Shown piece by piece: positions 1-10,631 of a DNA stretch of 61,217 nucleotides; position 1 is the stretch's first letter, and every line of letters starts with the position of its first letter. This stretch comes from Methylococcales bacterium (GTDB lineage: Bacteria; Pseudomonadota; Gammaproteobacteria; Methylococcales; Methylomonadaceae), in contig JAQTOX010000002.1 of assembly GCA_028713055.1 (NCBI GenBank), positions 1 to 61,217 on the forward strand, in the 5' to 3' direction. Position numbers and translations under genes: made by a program. The notes under the pieces are model-generated. The model did not search any database, had not been told where the DNA came from, and was given only the letters and a program-made list of their open reading frames with translations.

Positions 1-1
1 A

Positions 2-2611
2 GCTCTTGTCCAACAACAAACCACTCAAACAGGTTTAACTCACGTACAAGCGCAACAACGTTTAGAGCGTGATGGTGCAAATCAACTTTGCGAAAAACCG
101 CCTAAGTCTGCATGGCGGTTTTTTTTCGCACAATTTCAAAGCATTTTAATTATTGTGTTAATCGTAGCCGCATTTTTAGCAGCGTTCATTGGAAACAAAA
201 TCGATGGCGTAGTGATTATGGTGGTGGTTTTTATCAATGCGCTGCTCGGGTTTTATCAAGAATTTCAAGCCGAAAAGTCCTTGGCTGCGTTGAAAAAAAT
301 GCTGTCGTTACACGCCAAAGTTCGCCGTGATAATCAAATCAGTGTTTGTGCTGCAAAAGAGTTAGTTCAGGGCGATATTGTGCTACTCGAAGCGGGTAAC
401 AAAATTCCTGCTGATGGACGTTTGTTGAAAACGTTTGGACTAGAAATTGACGAATCGGCGTTGACTGGCGAATCGTTGCCAGTGGCTAAACAAATCGAGG
501 CATTGAAGGAAAATACACCGCTCGCAGAACGAAACAATATGCTTTTTATGAATAATGTCGTGACACGTGGACGTGGTGAAATGTTAGTCACAGCGACAGG
601 CATGGAGACAGAAATTGGCAGACTCGCGCAACTCCTCACTGAAACCGAAGAGCAACCTACACCTTTACAAAATCAGCTCGACCGTTTAGGTAAACGCTTG
701 GCGGCATTGGCGTTAGTGATTGTGTTAGTGCTATTTATTAGCGCGTTGTGGCGCGGTGAACCCTTGATTGAAACGGCTTTTACGGCGATTGCTTTGGCTG
801 TAGCCGCAATTCCAGAAGGATTGCCTGCCGTTGTGACAGTGACGTTAGCGTTGGGCATGCACCGAATGGCGCGACAAAAAGCGATTATAAAACGGCTGTC
901 AGCGGTTGAAACGTTAGGCTGTACGACCGTAATTTGCACGGATAAAACAGGAACATTGACAGTTAATCAGATGACTGTACGGCAGTTTTTTTATCATGGG
1001 CAAAACTATTATGTCAGTGGCGAAGGTTACGAAACGCAGGGTGAAATTTCACCACCGTTTGCGACGAAAAACGAATTGTTGTTACCGCTGATATTGTGCA
1101 ATGACAGTCACAGACGCGATAAAGAAATTATTGGCGATCCTATGGAAGTTGCGTTGTTGGTGCTGGCGGCAAAAGGCGGTTTAAATTACGAGCACATCCG
1201 AATGGAATATCCACGTCTTGCCGAAATTCCATTTGATGCCGAGCATCAATTTATGGCGACATTTCATAGGCACGGCAATGAAATTTTCATTTTAGTCAAA
1301 GGCGCACCAGAGGTTATTTTGGCACGAAGTCGTTTAAGTTCGGATGAACGTGCCGATTTACGTGCAAAAAATGCAACGATGGCAAAAATGGGATTGCGCG
1401 TTTTAGGCGTAGCGATGCGTCGCATTTCAGCAGCGGAGTACCAACCTCGGTTTGGATTACCCATTGAGGATTATTTGTGGCGATACATTGAACAATTGCA
1501 ATTTATCAGTTTAATCGGTTTACAAGACCCGCCACGTGTCGAAGTTTGTGAAGCAATTCGTTTGTGCCAACAGGCTGGAATTGCGGTCAAAATGATAACT
1601 GGCGACCAAGCAACAACTGCAACTGCGATTGCGCGAGAATTAGGTTTGTGTGGTGAAACCTTAGAAGGACGCGCTTTAGCCGAATTAAATGATGACGAAT
1701 TAGCGGCTCGAATTAACGATATTGGTATATTTGCTCGAACTGCCCCAGAACAAAAAATGCGCCTCGTGAAGGCACTCAAAAAAGCAGGTCATGTTGTTGC
1801 CATGACGGGAGACGGCGTAAACGACGCACCGGCGTTGAAAAGTGCGGATATTGGTATTGCGATGGGCAAAAGCGGTACGGATGTCGCACAAGAAGCAGCA
1901 ACGATGATTTTGACCGACGATAATTTTACTGCGATTGTGAATGCCGTGAGGGAAGGGCGCAGCATTTACGACAATATGGTGAAGTTTATTCGTTTTCAAC
2001 TCTCAACCAACATTGGCGCGATTTTATGTGTGGCAATTGCACCGTTGTTGCATTTGCCATTACCTTTTACGGCGATTCAATTGTTATGGATAAACATCAT
2101 CATGGATGGTCCTCCTGCGATGTCATTAGGTGTTGACCCTGTTCGTGTTGACACTATGACTGAACCGCCGCGTCAAACAAACGCCCAATTATTGTCGTGG
2201 CGACGGTTAGCGCAATTATTTTTTTATGGCGTAATTATGGCAAGCGGTACGTTAGGGATTTTATTTTATGATTTACAAATTCATGATGTTGAACACGCGA
2301 AAACTTTAGCGTTCACAACGTTTGTGTTGTTCCAAGTGTTTAATATCTTCAACGCTCGATCGGAAAATGGCACTGCATTTAACCGTCAATTTTTTAAAAA
2401 CCGCTGGTTATGGTTATCACTGATTTCAGTTGTAGCGTTACAACTCGGAATGGCGAAATGGGAATTTGCTCAGATGATTTTTCGCACAGCCGATTTGAAT
2501 CTGAATGATGGCTTGCTTGCATTAGGTGTAGCGAGTAGTGTGTTTTTCTTGGAAGAATTACGAAAATTAGGGAGGCTATTGAAAATGTTTGTTTTTGCAC
2601 CACATCCGTGA
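2..2611 (+). CDS. Cation-transporting P-type ATPase (Ca2+-ATPase-like, P2 type), 5' end truncated by window
   Basis: Frame is open from base 2 ([45 protein letters not shown]...) and runs into the 155..2611 ORF. Motifs: [48 protein letters not shown]. Confidence 0.95.
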   Translation, partial: ALVQQQTTQTGLTHVQAQQRLERDGANQLCEKPPKSAWRFFFAQFQSILIIVLIVAAFLAAFIGNKIDGVVIMVVVFINALLGFYQEFQAEKSLAALKKMLSLHAKVRRDNQISVCAAKELVQGDIVLLEAGNKIPADGRLLKTFGLEIDESALTGESLPVAKQIEALKENTPLAERNNMLFMNNVVTRGRGEMLVTATGMETEIGRLAQLLTETEEQPTPLQNQLDRLGKRLAALALVIVLVLFISALWRGEPLIETAFTAIALAVAAIPEGLPAVVTVTLALGMHRMARQKAIIKRLSAVETLGCTTVICTDKTGTLTVNQMTVRQFFYHGQNYYVSGEGYETQGEISPPFATKNELLLPLILCNDSHRRDKEIIGDPMEVALLVLAAKGGLNYEHIRMEYPRLAEIPFDAEHQFMATFHRHGNEIFILVKGAPEVILARSRLSSDERADLRAKNATMAKMGLRVLGVAMRRISAAEYQPRFGLPIEDYLWRYIEQLQFISLIGLQDPPRVEVCEAIRLCQQAGIAVKMITGDQATTATAIARELGLCGETLEGRALAELNDDELAARINDIGIFARTAPEQKMRLVKALKKAGHVVAMTGDGVNDAPALKSADIGIAMGKSGTDVAQEAATMILTDDNFTAIVNAVREGRSIYDNMVKFIRFQLSTNIGAILCVAIAPLLHLPLPFTAIQLLWINIIMDGPPAMSLGVDPVRVDTMTEPPRQTNAQLLSWRRLAQLFFYGVIMASGTLGILFYDLQIHDVEHAKTLAFTTFVLFQVFNIFNARSENGTAFNRQFFKNRWLWLSLISVVALQLGMAKWEFAQMIFRTADLNLNDGLLALGVASSVFFLEELRKLGRLLKMFVFAPHP

Positions 2612-2642
2612 TTATTCAAATTATTTTATCGAGGACATTACC

Positions 2643-5216
2643 ATGAGAATGGACAAACTAACCAGTAAATTTCAAGAAGCTTTAGCCGATGCACAAAGTT
2701 TAGCATTAGGCAAAGACCATCAATTTATCGAAGCCTCACATTTATTATTGGCATTGCTCGATCAAGAAGGCGGCAGTATTAAACCGTTACTCGCACAAAG
2801 TAATATCAATGTGCCAAGTTTGAGAGCAGACACATTAGCGGCAATCAGTCGTTTAGCAAGCGTCAGCGGTACGGGCGGGGATGTTCGTTTATCAAATGAG
2901 TTAGACCGTTTATTAAATCTCACCGACAAGCTCGCCCAAAAACGCAATGACACGTTTATTTCGAGCGAATTATTTCTACTTGCTGTCGTTGATGAAAAAT
3001 GTTCTTTGACGGAAATTTTCAAAAAATTTGGTATTAGCAAAGCGTTATTAGAACCCGCGATTGAAAAATTGCGTGGTGGCGAAGCAGTAAATGATCAAAA
3101 TGCCGAAGATCAACGTGGCGCGTTAAATAAATATACGATTAACTTAACAGAACGCGCTGAACAGGGAAAACTTGACCCGGTTATTGGGCGCGACGACGAA
3201 ATTCGTCGCACAATTCAAGTGCTTCAACGCCGAACTAAAAACAATCCCGTGTTAATTGGTGAGCCAGGCGTTGGAAAAACCGCAATTGTTGAAGGATTAG
3301 CGCAACGTATCGTCAACGGCGAAGTGCCAGAAGGCATGAAAAACAAACAAGTATTAGCACTCGACATGGCGGCATTGATTGCCGGTGCGAAGTTTCGCGG
3401 CGAATTTGAAGAACGTTTGAAAGCGGTTTTAAATGATTTAGCTAAACAAGAAGGGCAAGTCATTTTATTCATCGACGAATTGCACACGATGGTTGGCGCG
3501 GGTAAAGCCGAAGGCGCGATGGACGCAGGTAATATGCTAAAGCCTGCGTTAGCGCGTGGTGAATTACATTGTGTTGGTGCGACGACACTCGACGAATATC
3601 GCAAATATATTGAAAAAGATGCCGCATTAGAGCGACGTTTTCAAAAAGTATTAGTTGATGAACCGAGTGTTGAAGATACGATTGCGATTTTGCGTGGTTT
3701 GAAAGAAAAATACGAAGTCCATCACGGCGTAGATATTACCGATCCTGCGATTGTTGCCGCGGCAACGCTATCTTATCGTTATATTTCTGACCGCCAGTTG
3801 CCTGATAAAGCGATTGATTTAATCGACGAGGCGGGTAGTCGAATCCGTATGGAAATTGATTCTAAACCCGAATCGATGGACAAATTGCATCGTCGGTTGA
3901 TTCAATTAAAAATTGAACAAGTCGCGCTGAAAAAAGAAAAAGATGCGGCTTCAAAAAAACGGCTACAGATTTTAGAACAAGAAATTAGTGAACTCGAAAA
4001 AGAGTATTCGGATTTAGAAGAAATTTGGAAAGCAGAAAAATCGGCGTTACAAGGTTCGGCGGCGATTAAAGAAAAGCTCGAACAAGCCCGTTTGGATGTT
4101 GAAGCGGCGCGCCGAGCTAATGATTTAGCTCGAATGTCTGAATTGCAATACGGCATTATTCCTGATTTGGAAAAACAAATTGCTGCGTCAGCAACCGTCG
4201 ATATGTCAAAAATGACTTTGTTACGCAACAAAGTGACAGAAGATGAAATCGCTGAAGTTGTGTCGAAATGGACAGGCATTCCCGTTTCTAAAATGCTCGA
4301 AGGTGAACGCGAAAAATTATTAGAAATGGAAGTGCATTTAAAACAGCGAGTCGTCGGACAAGATGAAGCATTAAAAGCGGTGAGTAATGCGATTCGTCGT
4401 TCACGCGCCGGTTTGTCTGACCCGAATCGTCCGAATGGTTCATTTTTATTTTTAGGACCAACCGGCGTAGGTAAAACTGAATTATGCAAAGCGTTAGCCG
4501 AATTCATGTTCGATACGCCAGATGCAATGGTTCGGATTGATATGTCGGAATTTATGGAAAAACATTCCGTAGCGCGTTTGATTGGTGCGCCTCCAGGTTA
4601 TGTCGGTTATGAAGAAGGTGGTTATTTAACGGAATTAGTGCGTCGTAAACCGTATTCGGTAATTTTGCTCGATGAAATTGAAAAAGCGCATCCCGATGTA
4701 TTTAACATTTTGTTACAGGTTTTGGATGATGGGCGTTTAACTGACGGACAAGGTCGCACCGTAGATTTCAAAAATACCATTGTTGTCATGACTTCCAACA
4801 TCGGTTCGGACGTGATTCAAGCGTTGTCGGGCGAAGCGATGTATGACGTAATGAAATCAGCGGTGATGGATATTGTGATAACGAAATTCCGCCCTGAGTT
4901 TATCAATCGGATTGATGAAGCGGTGGTATTTCATTCGTTGGGACGTGAACAAGTGCGTGCCATTTCAGTTATTCAAATCGATTATTTACGTAGCCGTTTA
5001 CAAGAACGTGAAATTGGTTTTGAAATTTCAGACGCGGCTTTAGATTTACTTGGCGAAGCGGGTTTTGATCCAATTTATGGTGCAAGACCAATGAAACGTG
5101 CTATTCAACAACAGCTTGAAAATCCTCTCGCACAGCTGATTTTAGGCGGACAATTTTTGACGGGTGATGTGATAAAAGTGATTGAGGAAATGGGGACATT
5201 ACGATTTTTGAAATGA
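2643..5216 (+). CDS. clpB: ATP-dependent chaperone ClpB
   Basis: Starts [35 protein letters not shown]; two AAA+ modules ([35 protein letters not shown]) and middle coiled coil. The track ORF start at 2589 is too far upstream. Confidence 0.97.
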   Translation: MRMDKLTSKFQEALADAQSLALGKDHQFIEASHLLLALLDQEGGSIKPLLAQSNINVPSLRADTLAAISRLASVSGTGGDVRLSNELDRLLNLTDKLAQKRNDTFISSELFLLAVVDEKCSLTEIFKKFGISKALLEPAIEKLRGGEAVNDQNAEDQRGALNKYTINLTERAEQGKLDPVIGRDDEIRRTIQVLQRRTKNNPVLIGEPGVGKTAIVEGLAQRIVNGEVPEGMKNKQVLALDMAALIAGAKFRGEFEERLKAVLNDLAKQEGQVILFIDELHTMVGAGKAEGAMDAGNMLKPALARGELHCVGATTLDEYRKYIEKDAALERRFQKVLVDEPSVEDTIAILRGLKEKYEVHHGVDITDPAIVAAATLSYRYISDRQLPDKAIDLIDEAGSRIRMEIDSKPESMDKLHRRLIQLKIEQVALKKEKDAASKKRLQILEQEISELEKEYSDLEEIWKAEKSALQGSAAIKEKLEQARLDVEAARRANDLARMSELQYGIIPDLEKQIAASATVDMSKMTLLRNKVTEDEIAEVVSKWTGIPVSKMLEGEREKLLEMEVHLKQRVVGQDEALKAVSNAIRRSRAGLSDPNRPNGSFLFLGPTGVGKTELCKALAEFMFDTPDAMVRIDMSEFMEKHSVARLIGAPPGYVGYEEGGYLTELVRRKPYSVILLDEIEKAHPDVFNILLQVLDDGRLTDGQGRTVDFKNTIVVMTSNIGSDVIQALSGEAMYDVMKSAVMDIVITKFRPEFINRIDEAVVFHSLGREQVRAISVIQIDYLRSRLQEREIGFEISDAALDLLGEAGFDPIYGARPMKRAIQQQLENPLAQLILGGQFLTGDVIKVIEEMGTLRFLK

Positions 5217-5281
5217 GATTAGCAATGTAAATAATAATGTCACATACCTGTGATAAGCGTCACAAAAGTGTCATAAAAATG

Positions 5282-5323
5282 ACCTATGCTGGTGTAATTA
5301 TTTCTCAGCATAGGTACTTTTTT
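5282..5323 (+). terminator. Perfect 10-bp hairpin plus T-run (clpB terminator or attenuator of the next gene)
   Basis: ACCTATGCTG gtgtaattatttct CAGCATAGGT followed by acttttttc; directly abuts the ATG at 5325. Confidence 0.75.
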
Positions 5324-5324
5324 C

Positions 5325-7160
5325 ATGTCCGCGCTACAACAAGAGCTGCTTTCTATCATTAAATACAAAAAACTTACCCCGCACTTTCAGCCTATTGTTT
5401 CGTTACTGCAAAAGAAAATCATTGGTTATGAAGCTCTAATTCGTGGACCGTCAAATAGTCCATTACATAGCCCACTCAATTTGTTTGATATTGCTGATCG
5501 CTATGGTTTAAGTTCGCAATTAGAGTTCGTTTGCCGTGAGCTGAGCATTCAACATTTCGCGGAATTTAATTTGAATGCAAAATTATTTCTTAACGTCAGT
5601 CCACACGTCTTATTGCAACCCGAATTTAAAACTGGCGAAACATTACGCTATTTAGAGCGATTCGGTCTGAATCCGCATAAGGTAGTCATTGAACTTACTG
5701 AATATAAACCAGTTGATGATTATGAATTGATGCGCGAAGCTGTCATGCACTATCGCAGCATGGGGTTTGAAATTGCGTTAGATGATTTAGGGGCTGGTTA
5801 TTCAAGTTTGCGTTTGTGGTCGGAATTATTGCCCGAATACGTCAAAATTGATCAGCATTTTATTCAAGGGGTACAAGATGATTCAGTTAAGCTCAACTTT
5901 ATCCGCTCAATTCAAGGTATTGCTAGTTCGCTTAATTGTAATGTGATTGCCGAAGGGATTGAGACAGAAGCAGAATTTAACATTATCGAACAACTCGGTA
6001 TTAGTCATGGGCAAGGTTATTATTTTGCACGACCTTCTGCTATCCCGTTAATAGAACTGTCTCACACGGAAGGTGTCTTATTAAAAGAGTTGCCGGAAGA
6101 AAAACCAGTGTGGACAAATTCAACATCGGTAGAAAGTATTAGCCAATTCATTGCTCCAATTTCAGCTGAAACTTTAATTAGCGACGTAATGAACCTATTT
6201 CAACAGCGTAGTGAATTGACGATTTTACCATTGGTAGATTATGACATCGCTTCTGGTATTATCATTCGAGATGTTTTTCTATCCAAATTATTTTCAAGTC
6301 GTTACGGTATGGAATTATATGGACGAAAACCAATTAAAACTTTCATTGATCAAGTACCGCTGAGTATTGATCACAACACACCGATTGAACTGGTAAGTCA
6401 GCAATTGACCTCGACCATGCGTCATGAACAGGCATTTATTATCACCCGCAATAGTAAATATATGGGTGTAGCGACAATTTTATCGTTATTGGAGAAAATT
6501 ACGCTGCAACAAATCGACAATGCCAAACACGCGAATCCGTTGACTTTGTTGCCAGGTAGTGTGCCAATGAACGAACAGGTGGATCAATTGCTCATCAGTA
6601 AAATACCATTCGCGTTTGGTTATTTCGATTTGGATAATTTTAAACCATTCAATGATATTTATAGCTATAGTGCAGGTGACGACATCATTAAAGCTGTTGC
6701 TACCGCGTTAAGGCAATGTGTACCACTTGAAAGTGGACGCATTGGACATATTGGGGGCGACGATTTTATTGTTATTTTCACCGGCGAGGATTGGTTAGAA
6801 TTATCACAACAAATTTTGGCGACTTTTGAAGCAATGGTACCAAGCTATTACACACCCGCCGATGTAGAAGCGGGTGGCATTCATGCCGAAAGTCGCACGG
6901 GTGAGAAATGTTTCTTTCCAATGACCAGTTTGTCGGTTGGTTTAGTTTCTCCAACAACTACCGCACATTGCCAATCGCATGTTGATATTGCAGATTTAGC
7001 ATCGGAATCTAAAAAAATGGCGAAAAAAATAGATGGTAACAGCTATTTTGTTAATCACCGTCAAAGCCCTAAAACTTTAGAAGCTATTCAAGCAGCCAAT
7101 GATAAAAACTCAAATTTTCACGAGCATGACACGGTAGTGAAGTTACACGCTATACGTTAA
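5325..7160 (+). CDS. EAL-CBS-GGDEF domain protein (cyclic-di-GMP phosphodiesterase/diguanylate cyclase family)
   Basis: EAL motifs YEALIRG, LFLNVSP, IELTEY, LDDLGAGYS, VKIDQHF, IAEGIET; central CBS-like region; C-terminal YFDLDNFKPFND...GHIGGDDFIVIF. Confidence 0.92.
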   Translation: MSALQQELLSIIKYKKLTPHFQPIVSLLQKKIIGYEALIRGPSNSPLHSPLNLFDIADRYGLSSQLEFVCRELSIQHFAEFNLNAKLFLNVSPHVLLQPEFKTGETLRYLERFGLNPHKVVIELTEYKPVDDYELMREAVMHYRSMGFEIALDDLGAGYSSLRLWSELLPEYVKIDQHFIQGVQDDSVKLNFIRSIQGIASSLNCNVIAEGIETEAEFNIIEQLGISHGQGYYFARPSAIPLIELSHTEGVLLKELPEEKPVWTNSTSVESISQFIAPISAETLISDVMNLFQQRSELTILPLVDYDIASGIIIRDVFLSKLFSSRYGMELYGRKPIKTFIDQVPLSIDHNTPIELVSQQLTSTMRHEQAFIITRNSKYMGVATILSLLEKITLQQIDNAKHANPLTLLPGSVPMNEQVDQLLISKIPFAFGYFDLDNFKPFNDIYSYSAGDDIIKAVATALRQCVPLESGRIGHIGGDDFIVIFTGEDWLELSQQILATFEAMVPSYYTPADVEAGGIHAESRTGEKCFFPMTSLSVGLVSPTTTAHCQSHVDIADLASESKKMAKKIDGNSYFVNHRQSPKTLEAIQAANDKNSNFHEHDTVVKLHAIR

Positions 7161-7329
7161 ATTTTTAACTGAACAGTATGAAATTTCCCATTCAGAATCT
7201 ATTTGATTTGGGTGGGGATGGATAACACGCTTCTGGCGAAGCCGCTTTTGATTTTTTAGCTTCAGTGTATAGAATTGCTCCGTGCTTGGATTTGTAGCTG
7301 TCGAAAGCTAAGAAGTTACAACTACATGA

Positions 7330-7545
7330 AAAGCAAAACTATTTGCAGTCCGACAAAATCATTTTGAATTGTATAACCTTAAATTTGAGGCGGCAGGCAG
7401 GTTCTGTCGTGACTGTAAAGCGTTCCCCAGCGTCAAAATAGGTCAAAGTTGTGGTGTTGCGAAAGGTACTGACAACTCAAGTACGGGTCAGGGTCAGTCG
7501 AAGCCACCACCAGAACACGATAGCGTTTATTTATTGGTTGGGTAG
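7330..7545 (+). pseudogene. Degenerate C-terminal remnant, possibly of an IS200/IS605-type tnpB
   Basis: Open frame without a start: KAKLFAVRQNHFELYNLKFEAAGRFCRDCKAFPSVKIGQSCGVAKGTDNSSTGQGQSKPPPEHDSVYLLVG*. Its tail resembles the right-end-like sequence at 38404. Family assignment is inference. Confidence 0.35.
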
Positions 7546-7723
7546 TTTACATGATGTGATAAGTAAAAAATGTGCCTTAAAATTATCAAATTTTAGGGTA
7601 TTTTTTGCAGAATAAAACTGGGTGGGTAACACTTTAAATTTCTGATAGCTTATAGAAATAAGATTAGACATTGAAAATGTGCAACGAAATAAAAACGAAA
7701 TGTGTGTTGGGAACAAATTTCAA

Positions 7724-7815
7724 TGGCGGAGAGTGAGGGGTTCGAACCCTCGATGGGAGTTAAAGCCCATACTCCCTTAGCAGGGGAGCGCCTTCAGCCG
7801 CTCGGCCAACCCTCC
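7724..7815 (-). tRNA. serV-like: tRNA-Ser(GCT), CCA encoded
   Basis: Reverse complement GGAGGGTTGGCCGAGCGGCTGAAGGCGCTCCCCTGCTAAGGGAGTATGGG...GGTTCGAACCCCTCACTCTCCGCCA; anticodon loop CTGCTAA, long variable arm, 7-bp acceptor stem. Confidence 0.97.
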
Positions 7816-7830
7816 GTAAATTTTGAATCT

Positions 7831-8031
7831 CTAATCTTCGGTTATTTCTGAAGAAGTAGAGTAAGATCGCTCTTGTTTGATTCTATCGTAAATCTCCTCA
7901 CGATGAACCGAAACCTCTTTCGGTGCATTTACGCCTATACGAACTTGATTGCCTTTAACCCCTAGGACGGTGACTGTCACTTCGTCGCCGATCATCAAAG
8001 TTTCTCCCACTCTACGAGTCAAGATAAGCAT
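7831..8031 (-). CDS. csrA: Carbon storage regulator CsrA
   Basis: [48 protein letters not shown]. Confidence 0.98.
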   Translation of the reverse strand: MLILTRRVGETLMIGDEVTVTVLGVKGNQVRIGVNAPKEVSVHREEIYDRIKQERSYSTSSEITED

Positions 8032-8140
8032 AACTAACTCCCTCTAATATTTTAGGCACTTCGCCGTATTACACGGCGAAGAACAATCAAGACCCGGAGA
8101 TTATAACAAAATATGAAAAATAATAAAGTGTAAATCGTAT

Positions 8141-9358
8141 TTATGCTTGTTCTAAACCAAATGCACTGTGCAACGAACGTACTGCAAGCTCTAAATATTT
8201 CTCATCAACCACGACCGAAATTTTAATTTCCGATGTCGCAATCATTTGAATGTTAATGCCTTCGTCGGCAAGCGTTTTAAACATCGTGCTGGCAATTCCT
8301 GCATGTGAGCGCATACCCACCCCGACAATTGATACTTTGACAATGTTATTATCGCCCGTCACTTTTCGCGCACCTAAGTCGGCACAAATTGATTCTAAAA
8401 TCGTTTTTGCACGCGAAAAATCATTGCGATGCACCGTAAAAGTAAAATCCGTGGTCGCATCAGCCGCGATATTTTGCACAATCATATCGACTTCGATATT
8501 TGCATCCGCAATCGGACCTAAAATTTTAAACGCAATCCCTGGTAAATCAGGCACGCCCGTAATGGTTAATTTCGCTTCGTCACGATTAAAAGCAATACCT
8601 GAAATTAACGCACTTTCCATTTGTGATTCCTCATAAGTAATTAGCGTGCCATTACCTTCTGCAAACGAAGACAACACGCGCAATGCAACATTATATTTTC
8701 CTGCAAATTCGACGGAACGAATCTGCAACACTTTTGAACCTAAACTCGCCATTTCGAGCATTTCTTCAAACGTGATTCTATCTAAACGACGCGCTTTGGG
8801 TTCAACGCGCGGGTCGGTGGTATAAACGCCATCCACATCAGTGTAAATATGACATTCGTCGGCTTTTAACGCCGCCGCCAGTGCAACCGCCGTTGTATCT
8901 GAACCGCCCCGCCCTAACGTTGTGATATTACCGTCTTCGTCAACGCCTTGAAAACCTGCAACGACGACCACTTTGCCTTCAGCTAAATCTGCACGAATGC
9001 GTTTGTCGTCGATGTCTTTGATTCGGGCTTTGGTAAAACTGCTGTCAGTTAAAATTTTAACTTGCGTTCCCGTGTACGAACACGCGGGGCAACCCAATTC
9101 ATGCAAACGCATACTGAGCAAGGCAACGGTGACTTGTTCGCCTGTTGAAACCATCGCATCTAATTCACGTTCGTTTGGATGCTCTTGCATTTCTTTGGCT
9201 AAACCAATTAAACGATTGGTTTCGCCACTCATCGCAGATAACACGACAACTAACGAATCACCTGCATCATGAACTTTTTTAACGCGCTCGGCGACGGCTT
9301 TGATACGTTCGACCGAACCTACCGACGTGCCGCCGAATTTATAAACATAAAGTGCCAT
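8141..9358 (-). CDS. lysC: Aspartate kinase
   Basis: ALYVYKFGGTSVGSVERIKAVAERV, GRGGSDTTAVALAAAL, C-terminal ACT domains. Confidence 0.97.
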   Translation of the reverse strand: MALYVYKFGGTSVGSVERIKAVAERVKKVHDAGDSLVVVLSAMSGETNRLIGLAKEMQEHPNERELDAMVSTGEQVTVALLSMRLHELGCPACSYTGTQVKILTDSSFTKARIKDIDDKRIRADLAEGKVVVVAGFQGVDEDGNITTLGRGGSDTTAVALAAALKADECHIYTDVDGVYTTDPRVEPKARRLDRITFEEMLEMASLGSKVLQIRSVEFAGKYNVALRVLSSFAEGNGTLITYEESQMESALISGIAFNRDEAKLTITGVPDLPGIAFKILGPIADANIEVDMIVQNIAADATTDFTFTVHRNDFSRAKTILESICADLGARKVTGDNNIVKVSIVGVGMRSHAGIASTMFKTLADEGINIQMIATSEIKISVVVDEKYLELAVRSLHSAFGLEQA

Positions 9359-9379
9359 TTTGAAAATTCTCTAAACGTT

Positions 9380-9721
9380 TTATGATACTTTTTTGACAAA
9401 TTCTGATTTCAATTGCATCGCGCCAATCCCTTCGATTCTGCAATCAATATCATGGTCGCCATCGACCAGACGGATAATTTTTACTTTTGTACCGACTTTG
9501 ACAACCGATGATGAACCTTTGATTTTTAAATCTTTAATTACAGTAATCATGTCACCGTCTTTTAAAATATTGCCGTTTGCATCTTTAACCACTTTTTCTT
9601 CTTCAACGTCAGTAGTGGTATTTTTATCCCATTCGTGTCCACATTCTGGACAAATAAACATTTCGCCATCTTCGTAAGTGAATTCACTGCTGCATTTTGG
9701 ACATTTTGGCAAATTGTTCAT
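9380..9721 (-). CDS. yjdM: Zinc ribbon protein, YjdM/PhnA family
   Basis: [25 protein letters not shown] plus the [66 protein letters not shown] core. Confidence 0.93.
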   Translation of the reverse strand: MNNLPKCPKCSSEFTYEDGEMFICPECGHEWDKNTTTDVEEEKVVKDANGNILKDGDMITVIKDLKIKGSSSVVKVGTKVKIIRLVDGDHDIDCRIEGIGAMQLKSEFVKKVS

Positions 9722-9781
9722 TGTTTTTCCTTTGTTAATTTTAGTAAGTTTTGTAAAAATTTGGATATAAAATCAAAAGAC

Positions 9782-10180
9782 TCAATAAAGTTTTTTCAAT
9801 TCTTCAAGTTCTTTTGCACGCGAAGCAGTCGTGGTCAGAAACGTGTCATTTGAGGTAATGGTTGCCATTGTTCCGCCGTCTGGGTCTGCGTAAAAATGAC
9901 TGTTTGCATCCCTATACTTTATCCATAGACGTTGTGTTTCCTGTAATTCTTTTTTTCGCTCTGCCGAAAGCAAAGGCAACAGTTCTTTGTAGGCTTTGTT
10001 AAGGCGTTCATCTTGATACTTTGTTTCTGTGCCGATGCAATCGAGCATTTCAGATGTCACACCATTCGCCTTATCTAAACAGGAAGAAAATTGTTTCGTT
10101 AAGTCATCATCTTCCGCAAATATGGCTGGTGAAAAACAGGATAAAATTAATCCCGTGATAACAAATTTTTTTAAATTCAC
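9782..10180 (-). CDS. Secreted LprI/DUF1311-like protein
   Basis: Signal peptide (MNLKKFVITGLILSCFSPAIFAED) and CLDKANGVTSEMLDCIGTETKYQDERLNKAYKELLPLL...ELQETQRLWIKYRDANSHFY. Confidence 0.8.
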   Translation of the reverse strand: MNLKKFVITGLILSCFSPAIFAEDDDLTKQFSSCLDKANGVTSEMLDCIGTETKYQDERLNKAYKELLPLLSAERKKELQETQRLWIKYRDANSHFYADPDGGTMATITSNDTFLTTTASRAKELEELKKLY

Positions 10181-10224
10181 AACATATCCTTTAAAAATTC
10201 AGGCGCAAAATCCGCCCCGTTGTT

Positions 10225-10569
10225 TCAGCTTAAAGTGTGACCTTCGATAGCAAACGATTGAAAAAATGATTTATCTTTTAACGACTCAAAAATTTCGCAG
10301 CCTAATTCATTCGATAAATCGACTTCGCCGCTTGAACCATCATTCTCTCTATATTCATTCAAATACTTATGTTCTGATGAAATGCGGTCAAAAATCGATA
10401 ATACAATTTCTGGTGTTACTAATTCCCCAAAAAGAACTTGAGCAGAAGCAGATGCCAATTCAAGCGTGTCATGCACATAAACAGCGGCATCAACTAACTT
10501 GTGCGGTGTACTAAAAGATCCATTCATTGATTTGATTCTTTCGTCAAATTTATTGGTAAAGCTAGTCAT
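10225..10569 (-). CDS. Hypothetical protein
   Basis: 114-aa ORF between alaS and the LprI-like gene; no family recognised. Confidence 0.55.
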   Translation of the reverse strand: MTSFTNKFDERIKSMNGSFSTPHKLVDAAVYVHDTLELASASAQVLFGELVTPEIVLSIFDRISSEHKYLNEYRENDGSSGEVDLSNELGCEIFESLKDKSFFQSFAIEGHTLS

Positions 10570-10631
10570 CTTAAATTCCTAGTTTAAAGTTAAAATTCTT
10601 TTGAAAACAAAACTCGTTTTTTTACCCGTGT

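Noticed and set aside
367-939. Antisense ORFs (e.g. 367..639 -, 673..939 -) opposite the P-type ATPase, and many similar shadow ORFs elsewhere
   Set aside because: They lie entirely opposite strongly conserved coding sequence and show no recognisable motifs; typical six-frame artefacts.
3902-4507. 201-aa antisense ORF opposite clpB
   Set aside because: Overlaps an unambiguous AAA+ gene; low-complexity Ser/Ala-rich translation from codon bias.
7161-7330. Possible CsrB/RsmZ-type sRNA near csrA (GGA in gggtggggatggataac)
   Set aside because: Only one or two GGA motifs and no series of stem-loops presenting GGA; insufficient.
7724-7815. tRNA-Ser as the attachment site of an integrated element
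   Set aside because: No integrase nearby and no second copy of the tRNA 3' end noticed in the window.
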